Positions 1 through 8,797 of a stretch of DNA of 64,000 nucleotides are shown here, piece after piece. How positions within the stretch are numbered: the stretch's first letter is position 1; every line of letters begins with the position of its first letter. This DNA is from Bradyrhizobium sp. WSM3983 (GTDB lineage: Bacteria > Pseudomonadota > Alphaproteobacteria > Rhizobiales > Xanthobacteraceae), in assembly GCF_000473045.1 (NCBI RefSeq), contig NZ_KI421489.1, positions 192-64,191 on the forward strand, written 5' to 3'. The notes beneath the pieces are model-generated. The model did no database searches. It was not told the origin of the DNA and saw only the letters and a program-made list of their open reading frames with translations. Position numbers and translations under genes: made by a program.

Positions 1-233
1 TCGGCATCCGCGACCGGCTTCGACAGGTCGGTGGTGAAGTCGAGCCGCTTGGCCTTCACATTGGTTGCGACCAGCTCGTCGAGGCCCGGCTCGTAGATCG
101 GAATCTCGCCGCGATGAAGCGCCGCGATTTTCTTCTCGTCCTTGTCGACGCAGGTGACGTCGTGACCGAAATCCGCAAAGCAGGCTCCGGACACCAGTCC
201 CACATAACCCGTGCCGATCATCGCGATGCGCAT
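1..233 (-). CDS. ugd: UDP-glucose 6-dehydrogenase, N-terminal part (cut by window edge)
   Basis: Only the first 77 codons are present; the gene continues beyond base 1. The protein starts MRIAMIGTGYVGLVSGACFA, the Rossmann NAD-binding start (GxGYVG) of the UDP-glucose/GDP-mannose dehydrogenase family. It continues with the conserved CVDKDEKKIAALHRGEIPIYEPGL stretch, which contains the IPIYEPGL motif. The enzyme oxidises UDP-glucose to UDP-glucuronate in the cytoplasm, a precursor for exopolysaccharide, capsule and LPS. The ATG lies on the minus strand and is divergent from the acyltransferase at 428, with about 190 bp between the starts. The family call is very secure; rkpK is the name often used in rhizobia. 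Confidence 0.93.
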   Translation of the reverse strand, partial: MRIAMIGTGYVGLVSGACFADFGHDVTCVDKDEKKIAALHRGEIPIYEPGLDELVATNVKAKRLDFTTDLSKPVADA

Positions 234-427
234 GAAAATCCCTGCTCTAGCTTGGTTAACGAAACCCCAATCCGGGGGCGGTTTAGCATTTTCCCGCCGG
301 GAAGGAAGAGCCCACGCTCAGAAACCGGCACGCGATTTGTACCGGTAAAGAAGTCGGAAACCACAAGGCCCCACACTGCCCCACGCCTACACAGGATCGG
401 GCGGAACACGCCTCGAAACGGGACACC

Positions 428-1495
428 ATGGCATCATCAGGCACAATCGCCGCGAGCGAGGGCACCACGGGCCCGGCTGCTGCGCGTGTCGATTGGGTCG
501 ACTATGCCAAGGGCATCTGCATCGTCATGGTGGTGATGATGCATTCGGTGCTGGGCGTCGAGCTCGCCGCCGGCGAGACCGGTTTCATGCATGTCCTGGT
601 GGCCTTCGCAAAGCCGTTCCGGATGCCGGACTTCTTCCTGATTTCGGGCCTGTTCCTGCCGCTGGTGATCGATCGGGACTGGCGAACCTATCTCGACCGC
701 AAGGTGGTGCATTTCGCTTATTTTTATGTCGTCTGGGTGACAATCCAGTTCGGCTTCAAGGCGCCTGCTTTCGCGGCCGAAACCAGCTGGCGCGACGCTG
801 GCCTGCTCTATCTCGAATCCTTCATCGAGCCGTTCGGCACGCTCTGGTTCATCTACCTGCTGCCGATCTTCTTCGTCGTCACAAAACTGACACGTGGAAT
901 CCCTGCACCGGCAATCTGGCTCGTAGTGGCCGCGCTGGAGAGCGCGCGCATCACAACCGGCTGGACTGCGATCGACGAATTCTGCGCGCGCTTCGTCTAT
1001 TTCTATTCGGGCTATCTGTTCGCGCCTTACGTGTTCGTCCTGTCGGATCGCGCGCGCAGCCATCCGGCACTTGCGCTTGCAGCGCTCGCCGCCTGGGCGC
1101 TGGTCAATGCCGGCCTCGTCGTGCTCGGCGCGAGCGAATGGAAGATCGTCTCGCTCGTGCTCGGCTTCGCCGGTGCGTGCGCCATCATCACCATCGGCAC
1201 GCTGCTTGCGCGCGCGCATTGGCTGAACTTCTTCCGCTTCTGCGGCGAGCATTCGATCGTGATCTATCTCGCCTTCTTCCTGCCGATGGCTGCGACGCGA
1301 ACGCTGCTCTTGCGCGGCGGAATCATCACCGACATCGGCACGGTGTCGCTGATCGTCACCATCGTCGGCCTGATCGGATCGCTGGCGATCTGGCAGGCCG
1401 CGCTGCGACTGCACGCTGACTTCCTGTTCGAGCGGCCTGACGCATTCTGGATCGCACCGAAGAAGGCCAGTACTGTGTTGCAGGCGGCGGAGTGA
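428..1495 (+). CDS. acyltransferase 3 family membrane protein
   Basis: This 355-residue, strongly hydrophobic protein has about ten predicted membrane segments. It begins (residues 23-40) with the RVDWVDYAKGICIVMVVM type of start, followed by a His in MMHSVLG. That layout, an early WxDxxKGxxIxxVVxxH motif in the first helix and then PDFFLISGLFL, is typical of the acyltransferase 3 (OafA/OpgC-like) family. These proteins transfer acyl groups to surface carbohydrates at the inner membrane. The acceptor cannot be read from the sequence. Its position divergent from ugd fits a surface-polysaccharide role, but that is inference. The ATG at 428 has only a weak upstream ribosome site. It is followed by a palindromic repeat pair. 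Confidence 0.85.
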   Translation: MASSGTIAASEGTTGPAAARVDWVDYAKGICIVMVVMMHSVLGVELAAGETGFMHVLVAFAKPFRMPDFFLISGLFLPLVIDRDWRTYLDRKVVHFAYFYVVWVTIQFGFKAPAFAAETSWRDAGLLYLESFIEPFGTLWFIYLLPIFFVVTKLTRGIPAPAIWLVVAALESARITTGWTAIDEFCARFVYFYSGYLFAPYVFVLSDRARSHPALALAALAAWALVNAGLVVLGASEWKIVSLVLGFAGACAIITIGTLLARAHWLNFFRFCGEHSIVIYLAFFLPMAATRTLLLRGGIITDIGTVSLIVTIVGLIGSLAIWQAALRLHADFLFERPDAFWIAPKKASTVLQAAE

Positions 1496-1600
1496 CTGTC
1501 ATGCCCCGCGAAGGCGGGGCATCCAGTATTCCAGAGCCGGCAGTCGTATGCGGAAAAGCCGCGGCGTACTGGATTCCCCGCCTTCGCGGGGAATGACAGC
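1494..1600. repeat. inverted intergenic repeat pair (CCCCGCGAAGGCGGGG family)
   Basis: Two roughly 35-bp arms face each other at about 1494-1528 and 1566-1600. Each contains the core CCCCGCGAAGGCGGGG or its complement and ends in ATCCAGTA / TACTGGAT. A fragment of the same outer sequence (GGGGAATGACAG) is repeated at about 1609-1621. The pair starts at the stop codon of the acyltransferase gene and could act as a transcription terminator. It is a different family from the GTCCCGGC repeats elsewhere in the window. Confidence 0.8.
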
Positions 1601-1698
1601 GTGAATGTGGGGAATGACAGTGGGGATAGTAGCGCCAGCTGCCCAAAAATCCCCCTCCCAAGGCTGTCAAAGCCCGCAAAAATTCATACATTGCGGCC

Positions 1699-4600
1699 AT
1701 GCCCAAGACATCCCCGAAGACCTCCGCCAAAGCTGACACCAAGGCTGCTGCACCCAAGGCTGCAGACACCAAGCCCGCTGCTGCGACAGCTGCTGCCAAA
1801 CCGGTCGCGGCGAAGGCGGCAGGAAAAGGCGACCATGTCTTCCTGGTCGATGGTTCCGGCTACATCTTCCGCGCCTATCACGCGCTGCCGCCGCTGAACC
1901 GCAAGTCCGACGGCCTGCAGGTCAATGCCGTGCTCGGCTTCTGCAACATGCTGTGGAAGCTGCTTCGCGACATGCCGGAGGACAACCGGCCGACGCATCT
2001 CGCGATCATCTTCGACAAGTCGGAGGTCACCTTCCGCAACAAGATCTACCCCGAGTACAAGGCGCATCGGGCGCCTGCGCCGGACGATCTGATCCCGCAA
2101 TTCGCGCTGATCCGTGAAGCCGTGCGCGCCTTCGACCTGCCCTGCCTGGAACAGGTGGGCTTCGAGGCCGACGATCTGATCGCGACCTATGTGCGGCAGG
2201 CCTGCGAGCGCGGCGCGAGCGCGACCATCGTCTCCTCCGACAAGGATCTGATGCAGCTCGTGACCGATTGCGTCACCATGTACGACACCATGAAGGACCG
2301 CCGCATCGGCATCCCCGAGGTGATCGAGAAGTTCGGCGTGCCGCCGGAGAAGGTGGTGGAAGTCCAGGCGCTGGCCGGCGATTCCACCGACAACGTGCCT
2401 GGAGTTCCCGGCATCGGCATCAAGACCGCGGCGCAGCTGATCGTCGAATATGGCGATCTTGAACAACTCTTGTTCCGCGCCACCGAGATCAAGCAGCCGA
2501 AGCGCCGCGAAGCGCTGATCGAGAATGCCGAAAAAGCGCGGATCTCACGCCAGCTCGTGCTGCTCGACGACAAGGTTGATCTGGAGGTGCCGCTCGACGA
2601 CCTCGCCGTCCACGAGCCCGATGCCCGCAAGCTGATCGCCTTCCTGAAGGCGATGGAATTCACCACGCTGACGCGCCGTGTCGCCGATTATTCGCAGATC
2701 GACCTTGGCAGCGTCGACGCCGATCCCGGCTATGCGAGCGGTGCCAGCGTGTTCTCGCCGCTGCCGCCCTCGGACGTCGTGCCCGCACCGGGCGCCGGCA
2801 CCCCGGCCCAGGCTCGGCCGGGCGAGCGCAACACATCGGCGAGCAAGGAAGACAAGGCCGCCAGCCCGAAAGGCGCTCCGATCTCGCTCGCCGCTGCGCG
2901 TGAGGAGGCGCTGCGGAAGCTGCCGGTCGACCGCAGCAAATATCAGGCGATCAAGTCGCTGAAGGAACTCAACGCCTTCATCGCACGCATCCATGATGCC
3001 GGCCACGTTGCGATCGAGATGCGAGGAAACTCGATCGATCCGATGCAGGCCGAGTTCTGCGGCATCGCGCTGGCCCTGGCGCCGAACGAGGCCTGCTATG
3101 TGCCGCTGGCGCACAAGCAGTCCGGCGGCGGCGCTGGCCTGTTCGACGCCGGTCTTGCGCCGGATCAGGTCAAGCACGAAGACGCGATTCAAGCGCTGCG
3201 GCGCATGCTGGAATCGACGGGCATTCTCAAGATCGGCTTCGACGTCAAATTTACCGCCGTCATGCTGGCGCAGCACGGCATCACCCTGCGCAACACCGAC
3301 GATGCGCAACTGATCTCCTACGTGCTCGACGCCGGGCGCGGCTCGAACGCGTTGGAATCGCTGTCCGAGCGCTGGTTCGGCCATGCCATGCTGAAGGAGA
3401 GCGAGCTGCTCGGCAGCGGCAAGGGCAAGATCACCTTCGATCAGGTGCCGATCGACAAAGCCGCGCTGTTGTCGGCGGAAGGCGCCGACATGGCCCTGCG
3501 CGTCTGGCGCGTGCTGAAGCCGCGCCTCGTCGCCGAGCATATGACCACGGTCTACGAGACGCTCGAGCGTCCGCTGGTGTCGGTGCTCGCGCGCATGGAA
3601 CGGCGCGGCATCTCGATCGACCGCCAGGTCTTGTCGCGCCTCTCCGGCGACTTTGCCCAGACTGCGGCGCGCGTCGAAGCCGAGATCCAGGAGATCGCCG
3701 GCGAGCCCGTCAATGTCGGCAGCCCCAAGCAGATCGGCGACATTCTGTTCGGCAAGATGGGATTGCCGGGCGGCACCAAGACCAAGACCGGCGCGTGGTC
3801 GACCACCGCGCAGGTGCTCGACGAGCTCGCCGAGCAGGGCCACGATTTTCCGCGGAAGATTCTGGAGTGGCGCCAGGTCTCGAAACTGAAATCGACTTAC
3901 ACCGACGCGCTGCCGACCTATGTCAATCCGCAGACCCATCGCGTGCACACGACCTACGCGCTGGCCGCGACCACGACTGGCCGGCTGTCGTCGAACGAGC
4001 CGAACTTGCAGAACATCCCGGTTCGTACCGAAGATGGCCGCAAGATCCGGCGCGCCTTCATCGCAACGCCTGGACACAAGCTGGTGTCCGCCGACTATTC
4101 GCAGATCGAGCTGCGGCTGCTGGCGGAGATCGCCGACATTCCCGTGCTGAAGCAGGCATTTCGCGACGGCCTCGACATTCACGCCATGACCGCATCGGAA
4201 ATGTTCGGCGTGCCGATCAAGGGCATGCCGAGCGAGATCCGTCGCCGCGCCAAGGCCATCAATTTCGGCATCATCTACGGGATCTCGGCGTTCGGCCTCG
4301 CCAACCAGCTCGGCATCGCGCGCGAAGAGGCCTCGGCCTACATCAAGAAGTACTTTGAGCGCTTCCCCGGCATCCGCGCCTATATGGACGAGACGCGGGA
4401 TTTCTGCCGGAGCCACGGCTACGTCACCACACTGTTCGGCCGCAAGTGCCACTACCCTGATATCAAGGCCTCCAACGCCTCGGTGCGCGCCTTCAACGAG
4501 CGCGCCGCGATCAACGCGCGACTTCAGGGCACCGCCGCCGACATCATCCGCCGTGCCATGACGCGCGTCGAGGACGCACTGACCGAGAAGAAGCTCTCGG

Positions 4601-4779
4601 CGCAGATGCTGCTCCAGGTGCATGACGAATTGATCTTCGAGGTGCCCGACGCCGAGGTCGAGGCGACGCTCCCCGTCGTGCAGCACGTCATGCAGGACGC
4701 GCCGTTCCCGGCCGTGCTGCTGTCGGTGCCGCTGCATGTGGATGCGCGGGCGGCGAATAATTGGGACGAGGCGCACTGA
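1699..4779 (+). CDS. polA: DNA polymerase I
   Basis: The 1026-residue protein has the three-part PolI layout. Residues about 1-48 are an Ala/Lys/Pro-rich leader; then comes the 5' nuclease domain (VFLVDGSGYIFRAYHAL; DKDLMQLV; GVPGIGIKTAAQL), a 3'-5' exonuclease-like domain (about 420-620), and the polymerase domain. Polymerase motif A is SADYSQIELRLLAEI, motif B RRRAKAINFGIIYGIS and motif C QVHDELIFEV, all intact. The exonuclease catalytic motifs look degraded: the usual DTET is EMRG at about residue 440, and the NxKYD motif is FDVKFT. The enzyme serves Okazaki fragment processing and excision repair. The leader is unusually basic, and a later start is possible, but 1699 is the only ATG that keeps the nuclease domain complete with margin. 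Confidence 0.97.
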   Translation: MPKTSPKTSAKADTKAAAPKAADTKPAAATAAAKPVAAKAAGKGDHVFLVDGSGYIFRAYHALPPLNRKSDGLQVNAVLGFCNMLWKLLRDMPEDNRPTHLAIIFDKSEVTFRNKIYPEYKAHRAPAPDDLIPQFALIREAVRAFDLPCLEQVGFEADDLIATYVRQACERGASATIVSSDKDLMQLVTDCVTMYDTMKDRRIGIPEVIEKFGVPPEKVVEVQALAGDSTDNVPGVPGIGIKTAAQLIVEYGDLEQLLFRATEIKQPKRREALIENAEKARISRQLVLLDDKVDLEVPLDDLAVHEPDARKLIAFLKAMEFTTLTRRVADYSQIDLGSVDADPGYASGASVFSPLPPSDVVPAPGAGTPAQARPGERNTSASKEDKAASPKGAPISLAAAREEALRKLPVDRSKYQAIKSLKELNAFIARIHDAGHVAIEMRGNSIDPMQAEFCGIALALAPNEACYVPLAHKQSGGGAGLFDAGLAPDQVKHEDAIQALRRMLESTGILKIGFDVKFTAVMLAQHGITLRNTDDAQLISYVLDAGRGSNALESLSERWFGHAMLKESELLGSGKGKITFDQVPIDKAALLSAEGADMALRVWRVLKPRLVAEHMTTVYETLERPLVSVLARMERRGISIDRQVLSRLSGDFAQTAARVEAEIQEIAGEPVNVGSPKQIGDILFGKMGLPGGTKTKTGAWSTTAQVLDELAEQGHDFPRKILEWRQVSKLKSTYTDALPTYVNPQTHRVHTTYALAATTTGRLSSNEPNLQNIPVRTEDGRKIRRAFIATPGHKLVSADYSQIELRLLAEIADIPVLKQAFRDGLDIHAMTASEMFGVPIKGMPSEIRRRAKAINFGIIYGISAFGLANQLGIAREEASAYIKKYFERFPGIRAYMDETRDFCRSHGYVTTLFGRKCHYPDIKASNASVRAFNERAAINARLQGTAADIIRRAMTRVEDALTEKKLSAQMLLQVHDELIFEVPDAEVEATLPVVQHVMQDAPFPAVLLSVPLHVDARAANNWDEAH

Positions 4780-4797
4780 TTTCGCCTCACTTCTGGT

Positions 4798-4917
4798 GTC
4801 GTCCCGGCGAAGGCCGGGACCCATAACCACAACATCGAGTTAGGCGAAGATTGCCAACTGCGATCTCGCGCCGCACTTCTCCCTGGGGGTATGGGTCCCG
4901 GCCTTCGCCGGGACGAC
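4798..4917. repeat. inverted repeat pair, family A (GTCGTCCCGGCGAAGGCCGGGAC), no gene inside
   Basis: The left arm at 4798-4830 reads GTCGTCCCGGCGAAGGCCGG and continues to ATAACCAC. The right arm at 4889-4917 is its complement. About 58 bp separates the arms and contains TTAGGCGAAGATT, similar to the spacer of the pair at 13136. Each arm is itself a GC-rich palindrome. The pair lies 19 bp after the polA stop and may work as a terminator. The arms match those flanking the GIY-YIG gene at 8798-9197. Confidence 0.9.
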
Positions 4918-5020
4918 ATTGGAGGGAGCCGCGCGAAACAATTGTCCTCCGTGCAATTGCGCGATAGCTCCACAACTTTGCGCATATTAAAACCCGTGCA
5001 TCTCCCGCACCGGTTCACCC

Positions 5021-5656
5021 ATGCCCCACACCTCCGCCCTGCTCGGCTTCGCCCTCGTCTGCCTCGGTCTCGTGCTCACGCCCGGGCCGAACATGATCTA
5101 TCTGATCTCGCGCTCGATCACGCAGGGGCCGGCGGCAGGCATCGTCTCGCTGGGCGGGGTGGCGCTGGGCTTCGTGTTCTACATGCTGTGCGCGGCGTTC
5201 GGCATCACGGCGCTGCTGCTCGCGATTCCCTTTGCCTATGACGCGCTGCGCTTCGCCGGTGCCGGCTACATGCTGTGGCTCGCCTGGCAGGCGGTGAAGC
5301 CGGGCGGGCGGTCGCCATTCCAGGTGAAGAAGCTCGCGATCGACAGCCCGCGCAAATTGTTCGCGATGGGGCTCGTCACCAATTTGCTCAATCCGAAGAT
5401 CGCGATGCTGTATCTGGCGCTGCTGCCGCAGTTCATCGATCCCGCGGCTGGCAGCGTGCTGACGCAGTCGGTGGTGCTGGGCGCGATCCAGATCGCAATC
5501 AGCGTCAGCGTGAACGCGATGATCGCGCTCGGGGCCGGATCGATCGCGCTGTTCCTGGCGAGCCGGCCGAGCTGGATGCTGGTGCAGCGCTGGCTGATGG
5601 GCACCGTGCTCGCCGGGCTTGCGGTCAGGATGGCCGTGGAAGCGCGGAAGGTGTAG
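5021..5656 (+). CDS. LysE family translocator (amino-acid exporter)
   Basis: This 211-residue protein is almost entirely hydrophobic with about six membrane segments. It has the LysE/RhtB features: LTPGPNMIYLISRSITQGP at residues 20-38, GVALGFVFYMLCAAFGITALL, GAGYMLWLAWQAVK and NLLNPKIAMLYLALLPQFID. Family members export amino acids or related compounds across the inner membrane by secondary transport. The substrate cannot be predicted from the sequence. The ATG at 5021 follows CCGGTTCACCC without an obvious ribosome site, but it starts exactly at the conserved N-terminus. It appears monocistronic, bounded by repeat pairs on both sides. Confidence 0.9.
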   Translation: MPHTSALLGFALVCLGLVLTPGPNMIYLISRSITQGPAAGIVSLGGVALGFVFYMLCAAFGITALLLAIPFAYDALRFAGAGYMLWLAWQAVKPGGRSPFQVKKLAIDSPRKLFAMGLVTNLLNPKIAMLYLALLPQFIDPAAGSVLTQSVVLGAIQIAISVSVNAMIALGAGSIALFLASRPSWMLVQRWLMGTVLAGLAVRMAVEARKV

Positions 5657-5675
5657 CCGACTGTTGCAAACCGCG

Positions 5676-5798
5676 CTCGTGTCCCGGACGCGCTGCAGCG
5701 CTCTTGCGGTGCTGCGCAGAGCCGGGACCCAGTGTTGCCGCATGGGCCCCGGCTCTGCAGTGCATCGCTTGCGCGCTGCACAGCGTCCGGGGCACGAG
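5676..5798. repeat. complex inverted repeat between convergent genes
   Basis: Outer arms (GTCCCGGACGCGCTGCAGCG near 5681-5700 and its near-complement near 5773-5795) and inner arms (CAGAGCCGGGACCCA / TGGGCCCCGGCTCTG) form a long two-stem hairpin. It lies between the convergent LysE and GST genes, within 20 bp of each stop codon. It is therefore a plausible bidirectional terminator and resembles the large palindromic repeats common in Bradyrhizobium intergenic regions. Confidence 0.75.
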
Positions 5799-5815
5799 AT
5801 GCGAGAGCGAAGAGA

Positions 5816-6442
5816 CTAATCCAGCTTCGCCTCCATGCCCCGTTTCACCGCCGGGCGAGCCATCAGCGCGTCGTACCAGCGCTTGACGTTGGGAAAATCG
5901 GCAAGCTCGACCTTGTGGCGCGGATGCCGCCAGGCCCAACCCAAAATGGCGAAATCGGCGACCGAGAGATCGCCGGCGACGAAATCGCGGGCCTCTAAGC
6001 GGCGGTCAAGCACGCCGTAGAGCCTGCGCGTCTCGGCCATGTAGCGCTTCAGGCCATAGGCGCGGTCCTGCTCGTCCTCCAGCGCAATGAAATGGTGCAC
6101 CTGGCCCGGCATCGGCCCGAAGCCGCCCATCTGCCACATCAGCCATTCATAGACGGGGATGCGGCCCGCGAGCGATTTGGGCAGGAATTTACTGGTCTTT
6201 TCGCCGAGATAGAGCAGGATCGCGCCGGACTCGAAGATGCTGACGGGCTCGCCGTCCGGCCCCTCGGGGTCGAGGATCGCGGGGATTTTGTTGTTCGGGG
6301 AGAGCTTGAGGAACCCGGGCGCCATCTGCTCACCCTTGGTGATGTTCACCGGGACCACCTTGTAGGGCAGCCCCATTTCCTCCAGCGCGACCGATATTTT
6401 GCGGCCGTTCGGCGTGTTCCAGGTGTGCAGCTCGATGGTCAT
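5816..6442 (-). CDS. glutathione S-transferase family protein
   Basis: The 208-residue protein begins MTIELHTWNTPNGRKISVAL. This is the start of the thioredoxin-fold half in the YghU/Ure2-like group, where NTPNGRK contributes to glutathione binding. It continues with NKIPAILDPEG and the FESGAILLYLGEK element that holds the SNAIL/TRAP-like glutathione contact. The C-terminal half is helical, ending in DLSVADFAILGWAW. A role in detoxification or disulfide reduction with glutathione is inferred from the family. The ATG at 6442 is chosen over a longer frame (to 6490) because AAGGAAACAGGCAA precedes it and conservation starts there. It is convergent with lysE. Confidence 0.92.
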   Translation of the reverse strand: MTIELHTWNTPNGRKISVALEEMGLPYKVVPVNITKGEQMAPGFLKLSPNNKIPAILDPEGPDGEPVSIFESGAILLYLGEKTSKFLPKSLAGRIPVYEWLMWQMGGFGPMPGQVHHFIALEDEQDRAYGLKRYMAETRRLYGVLDRRLEARDFVAGDLSVADFAILGWAWRHPRHKVELADFPNVKRWYDALMARPAVKRGMEAKLD

Positions 6443-6627
6443 TTGCCTGTTTCCTTGCCCAATTTCCTTGCCCGGGATATCGGCATCCACCTACTCCAGA
6501 AAGTTGCACCCTCACAACCGGCGGACCGGGATGGCCGATCCCTGTTGACGGGGGACGCCCCCTCTGGAATGTCACGGCGGTCGCGGATAAATTCCGCCAG
6601 CTCTCAAAACGCTCCCGAGGGACTGCC

Positions 6628-7191
6628 GTGTCGAAATCTGCCTCCCGCGCCCGCCTGTTCGAAATCATCCGGCGCCGCTCCTTCGGCCGGGGCGAGGTGA
6701 CGCTCGCGTCGGGCCGCAAGAGCGATTTCTATTTCAACCTCAAGCCGACCATGCTCGACCCCGAGGGCGCGACGCTGCTCGCCGAGCTCACCTATGAGAC
6801 GCTGAAGGACGACCAGCTCGATTTCATCGGCGGGCTCGAGATGGGCGCGGTGCCGCTGGCCGGCGCGCTGGCGCAGATCTCCTGGATCAAGGGCCATCCG
6901 ATCGCGGCCTTCTTCGTGCGCAAGAAACCGAAGGAGCATGGCGCCAAGCTCGCGATCGAAGGCCTGCCGAAGGGCGAGACGCTCGAGGGCAAGCGCGTCG
7001 TGATCGTCGAGGACGTCACCACCACCGGCGGCTCGGCGATGAAGGCCGTGGAATCCGTGCGCGAGACCGGCGCCGAAGTGGTGCTGGTGCTGACCATGGT
7101 CGACCGCGAGGAAGGCGCCGACGACACCTTTGGTGCCGCCGGCCTGCCGTTCCGCTCGCTGTACAAGGCGTCGGAATTTTTGAAGGCATAA
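6628..7191 (+). CDS. pyrE: orotate phosphoribosyltransferase
   Basis: At 187 residues this has the usual length. It starts from GTG at 6628 and shows the type I PRTase fold. FSFGRGEVTLASGRKSDFYF-type N-terminal substrate residues are visible as TLASGRKSDFYFNLKP. FVRKKPKEHG is the flexible catalytic loop, and VVIVEDVTTTGGSAMKAVE (residues about 124-142) is the PRPP-binding motif. It makes OMP from orotate and PRPP in pyrimidine synthesis. The nearest upstream gene is the divergent GST. No attenuator was seen. Confidence 0.96.
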   Translation: MSKSASRARLFEIIRRRSFGRGEVTLASGRKSDFYFNLKPTMLDPEGATLLAELTYETLKDDQLDFIGGLEMGAVPLAGALAQISWIKGHPIAAFFVRKKPKEHGAKLAIEGLPKGETLEGKRVVIVEDVTTTGGSAMKAVESVRETGAEVVLVLTMVDREEGADDTFGAAGLPFRSLYKASEFLKA

Positions 7192-7301
7192 CGGCGCGAG
7201 GCGCCCCTTCAACCGCTCATTTACCATCCCGCTTTATGGTGAATCATGTGCTGAGACCCTGATGGTCCCGGCCGGTTCAGTAGCGTCGGGTGGAGTAAGC
7301 G

Positions 7302-8117
7302 TTGCGTACGATAGTGTTCCATGCGCGCCGGCGGCGTCGCGCGATGCTCGTGGCCGCCATCCTTGCAGCACCGCTGCTTGCAGCTCCGGCCCCGGTTGCA
7401 GCCGAAGGCCTGTTCGACTTCTTCTTCGGCGGCGCCCAGCAACGCCCGCAGCGCGACGTGCCGCAGGCGAACTCCTACGTCGATCCCTTCACCGGTCAGC
7501 AGAATCCGGCTGTCCAGCCGCAATATGTGCCGCCAACCCGCTCGGCGGCGGCCGGTGGCTCCGGCCCGGCGTTCTGCGTGCGCAGTTGCGACGGCAAATA
7601 TTTTCCGCTGATGCGCGGCCTCGCCTCGCCGGCGCAAATGTGTCAGGCGTTCTGTCCTGCCAGCACCACAAAGGTCTTCTTCGGCTCCTCGATCGAGGGC
7701 GCCTATTCGCAGACCGGCGAGCGCTACGCCGACAGCGAGAACGCGTTCGCCTATCGCAAGGCGCTGCGCGCGGACTGCACCTGCAACGGTCGCGAGCCGG
7801 CAGGGCTCGCCCCGGTCGATTTGACGCTGGACAGTTCGCTGAAGGCCGGCGACGTCATCGCCACCACCGACGGCCTCGTCGCCTATACCGGCGTCCGCCT
7901 CGGCCAGGAGCAGACCGCGGAGTTCACCCCGGTCGCCTCCTATCCCGGTCTCACCGCGCAGGTCCGCGCCCGGCTCGGCGAGATGAAGGTGGCCCCGGTG
8001 CGCGCGGAAACGGTGGCGGCAGATGCGCCAGCAGCCGAGATCGTGCGCGAGACGCTGCCGGATGTGACGGTGCCGAAGACGCCGGCGAAGTCGGCGAAGC
8101 GGGCGGGATTGGATTGA
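7302..8117 (+). CDS. DUF2865 domain-containing secreted protein
   Basis: The protein has 271 residues and starts at TTG 7302, 5 nt after GGAGTAAG. An N-terminal Arg-rich region and hydrophobic stretch (MLVAAILAAPLLAAPAPVAA) form a Sec signal peptide. The conserved core follows: AFCVRSCDGKYFPL, QMCQAFCPAS, ERYADSENAFAYRKAL and CTCNG. Its paired cysteines suggest a disulfide-bonded periplasmic domain. This core defines DUF2865, a family common in Rhizobiales with no known activity. The C-terminus is low in conserved residues. An alternative ATG at 7344 would still leave a signal peptide. Confidence 0.88.
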   Translation: MRTIVFHARRRRRAMLVAAILAAPLLAAPAPVAAEGLFDFFFGGAQQRPQRDVPQANSYVDPFTGQQNPAVQPQYVPPTRSAAAGGSGPAFCVRSCDGKYFPLMRGLASPAQMCQAFCPASTTKVFFGSSIEGAYSQTGERYADSENAFAYRKALRADCTCNGREPAGLAPVDLTLDSSLKAGDVIATTDGLVAYTGVRLGQEQTAEFTPVASYPGLTAQVRARLGEMKVAPVRAETVAADAPAAEIVRETLPDVTVPKTPAKSAKRAGLD

Positions 8118-8118
8118 G

Positions 8119-8230
8119 ATCCTCATGGTGAGGAGCGCGGAACGCGCGTCTCGAACCATGAAGGCCCGGCTACTGCAGCTCGGCCTTCTTCCTTCGAGAC
8201 GCTTGCTACGCAAGCTCCTCAGGATGAGGG
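8119..8230. repeat. inverted intergenic repeat (TCCTCATGGTGAGGAG / CTCCTCAGGATGAGG family)
   Basis: Two arms, about 8119-8164 and 8183-8230, are imperfect complements containing CGCGTCTCGAACCATGAAGG and CCTTCGAGACGC. They lie between the convergent DUF2865 gene and the 143-residue gene at 8240. The arrangement fits a long stem-loop and a bidirectional terminator. This is a repeat family distinct from family A. Confidence 0.8.
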
Positions 8231-8239
8231 TCGAGAGCG

Positions 8240-8671
8240 TCACCTCCCGATAATCACGCCGATCACATTCGGCGCCGCCAGATATTTCTCCTCGATCGCC
8301 GCGCGCGCGGCGGCGCGATTGTCCGGCGTCAGCAGGCCGCGCTTCTCGGCCAGGATCATCCAGCAAAAGCCCCACCAGTCGGTCAGCATGCGGGTCTCGC
8401 TGACAAGATCATAGCCCTGCTCGGCCGCGAAGATGCGCGCATGCGCTTCGTCCAGCGTGTCGAGGAAGTGATGATCTTCGGGTGCGAACAGATCGTCGCT
8501 GATGTCGTCGATGGTGTAGCCCCAGATCGACTGGCACACCGCGTTGAACTCGCGGTCGAACTGGTCGTCGTCCACGGCATAGCGCCGCGCCGCCTGGTGC
8601 AGCCGCGACAGCGACCGCGCGAAATCGGCGATCCGGGTGAGGGCAAACTGATCGAAGGCAATGGTGGACAT
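8240..8671 (-). CDS. uncharacterised 143-residue protein
   Basis: I do not recognise a family. The protein is acidic, mostly helical and soluble, with no signal peptide. It is rich in conserved-looking aromatic residues (SIWGYTIDDISDDLFAPEDHHF, and TDWWGFCWMILAEKRG in the second half). The C-terminal AAPNVIGVIIGR is hydrophobic. Codon use is typical of neighbouring core genes, which supports it being real. It is convergent with the DUF2865 gene across a repeat, and upstream lies the GIY-YIG element. Start ATG at 8671. Confidence 0.75.
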   Translation of the reverse strand: MSTIAFDQFALTRIADFARSLSRLHQAARRYAVDDDQFDREFNAVCQSIWGYTIDDISDDLFAPEDHHFLDTLDEAHARIFAAEQGYDLVSETRMLTDWWGFCWMILAEKRGLLTPDNRAAARAAIEEKYLAAPNVIGVIIGR

Positions 8672-8797
8672 GTAGACCTCGCGACGGCTGTCAGACCCTA
8701 GATATTGTGTCGGCGATGCGCCGAATCACAATGATATATCAAAGACTTGCTAAAGTGTTCTTAATTTGTTCTGATGGCAAATGGTCTATGTAAGACC

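Noticed and set aside
2545..4830. 761-codon minus-strand frame opposite polA
   Set aside because: Shadow of polA; no domain and Arg/His-rich composition.
4798..4917. Short repeats as a CRISPR array
   Set aside because: Only two inverted, not direct, arms per site; spacers are not unique phage-like units and no cas gene is present.
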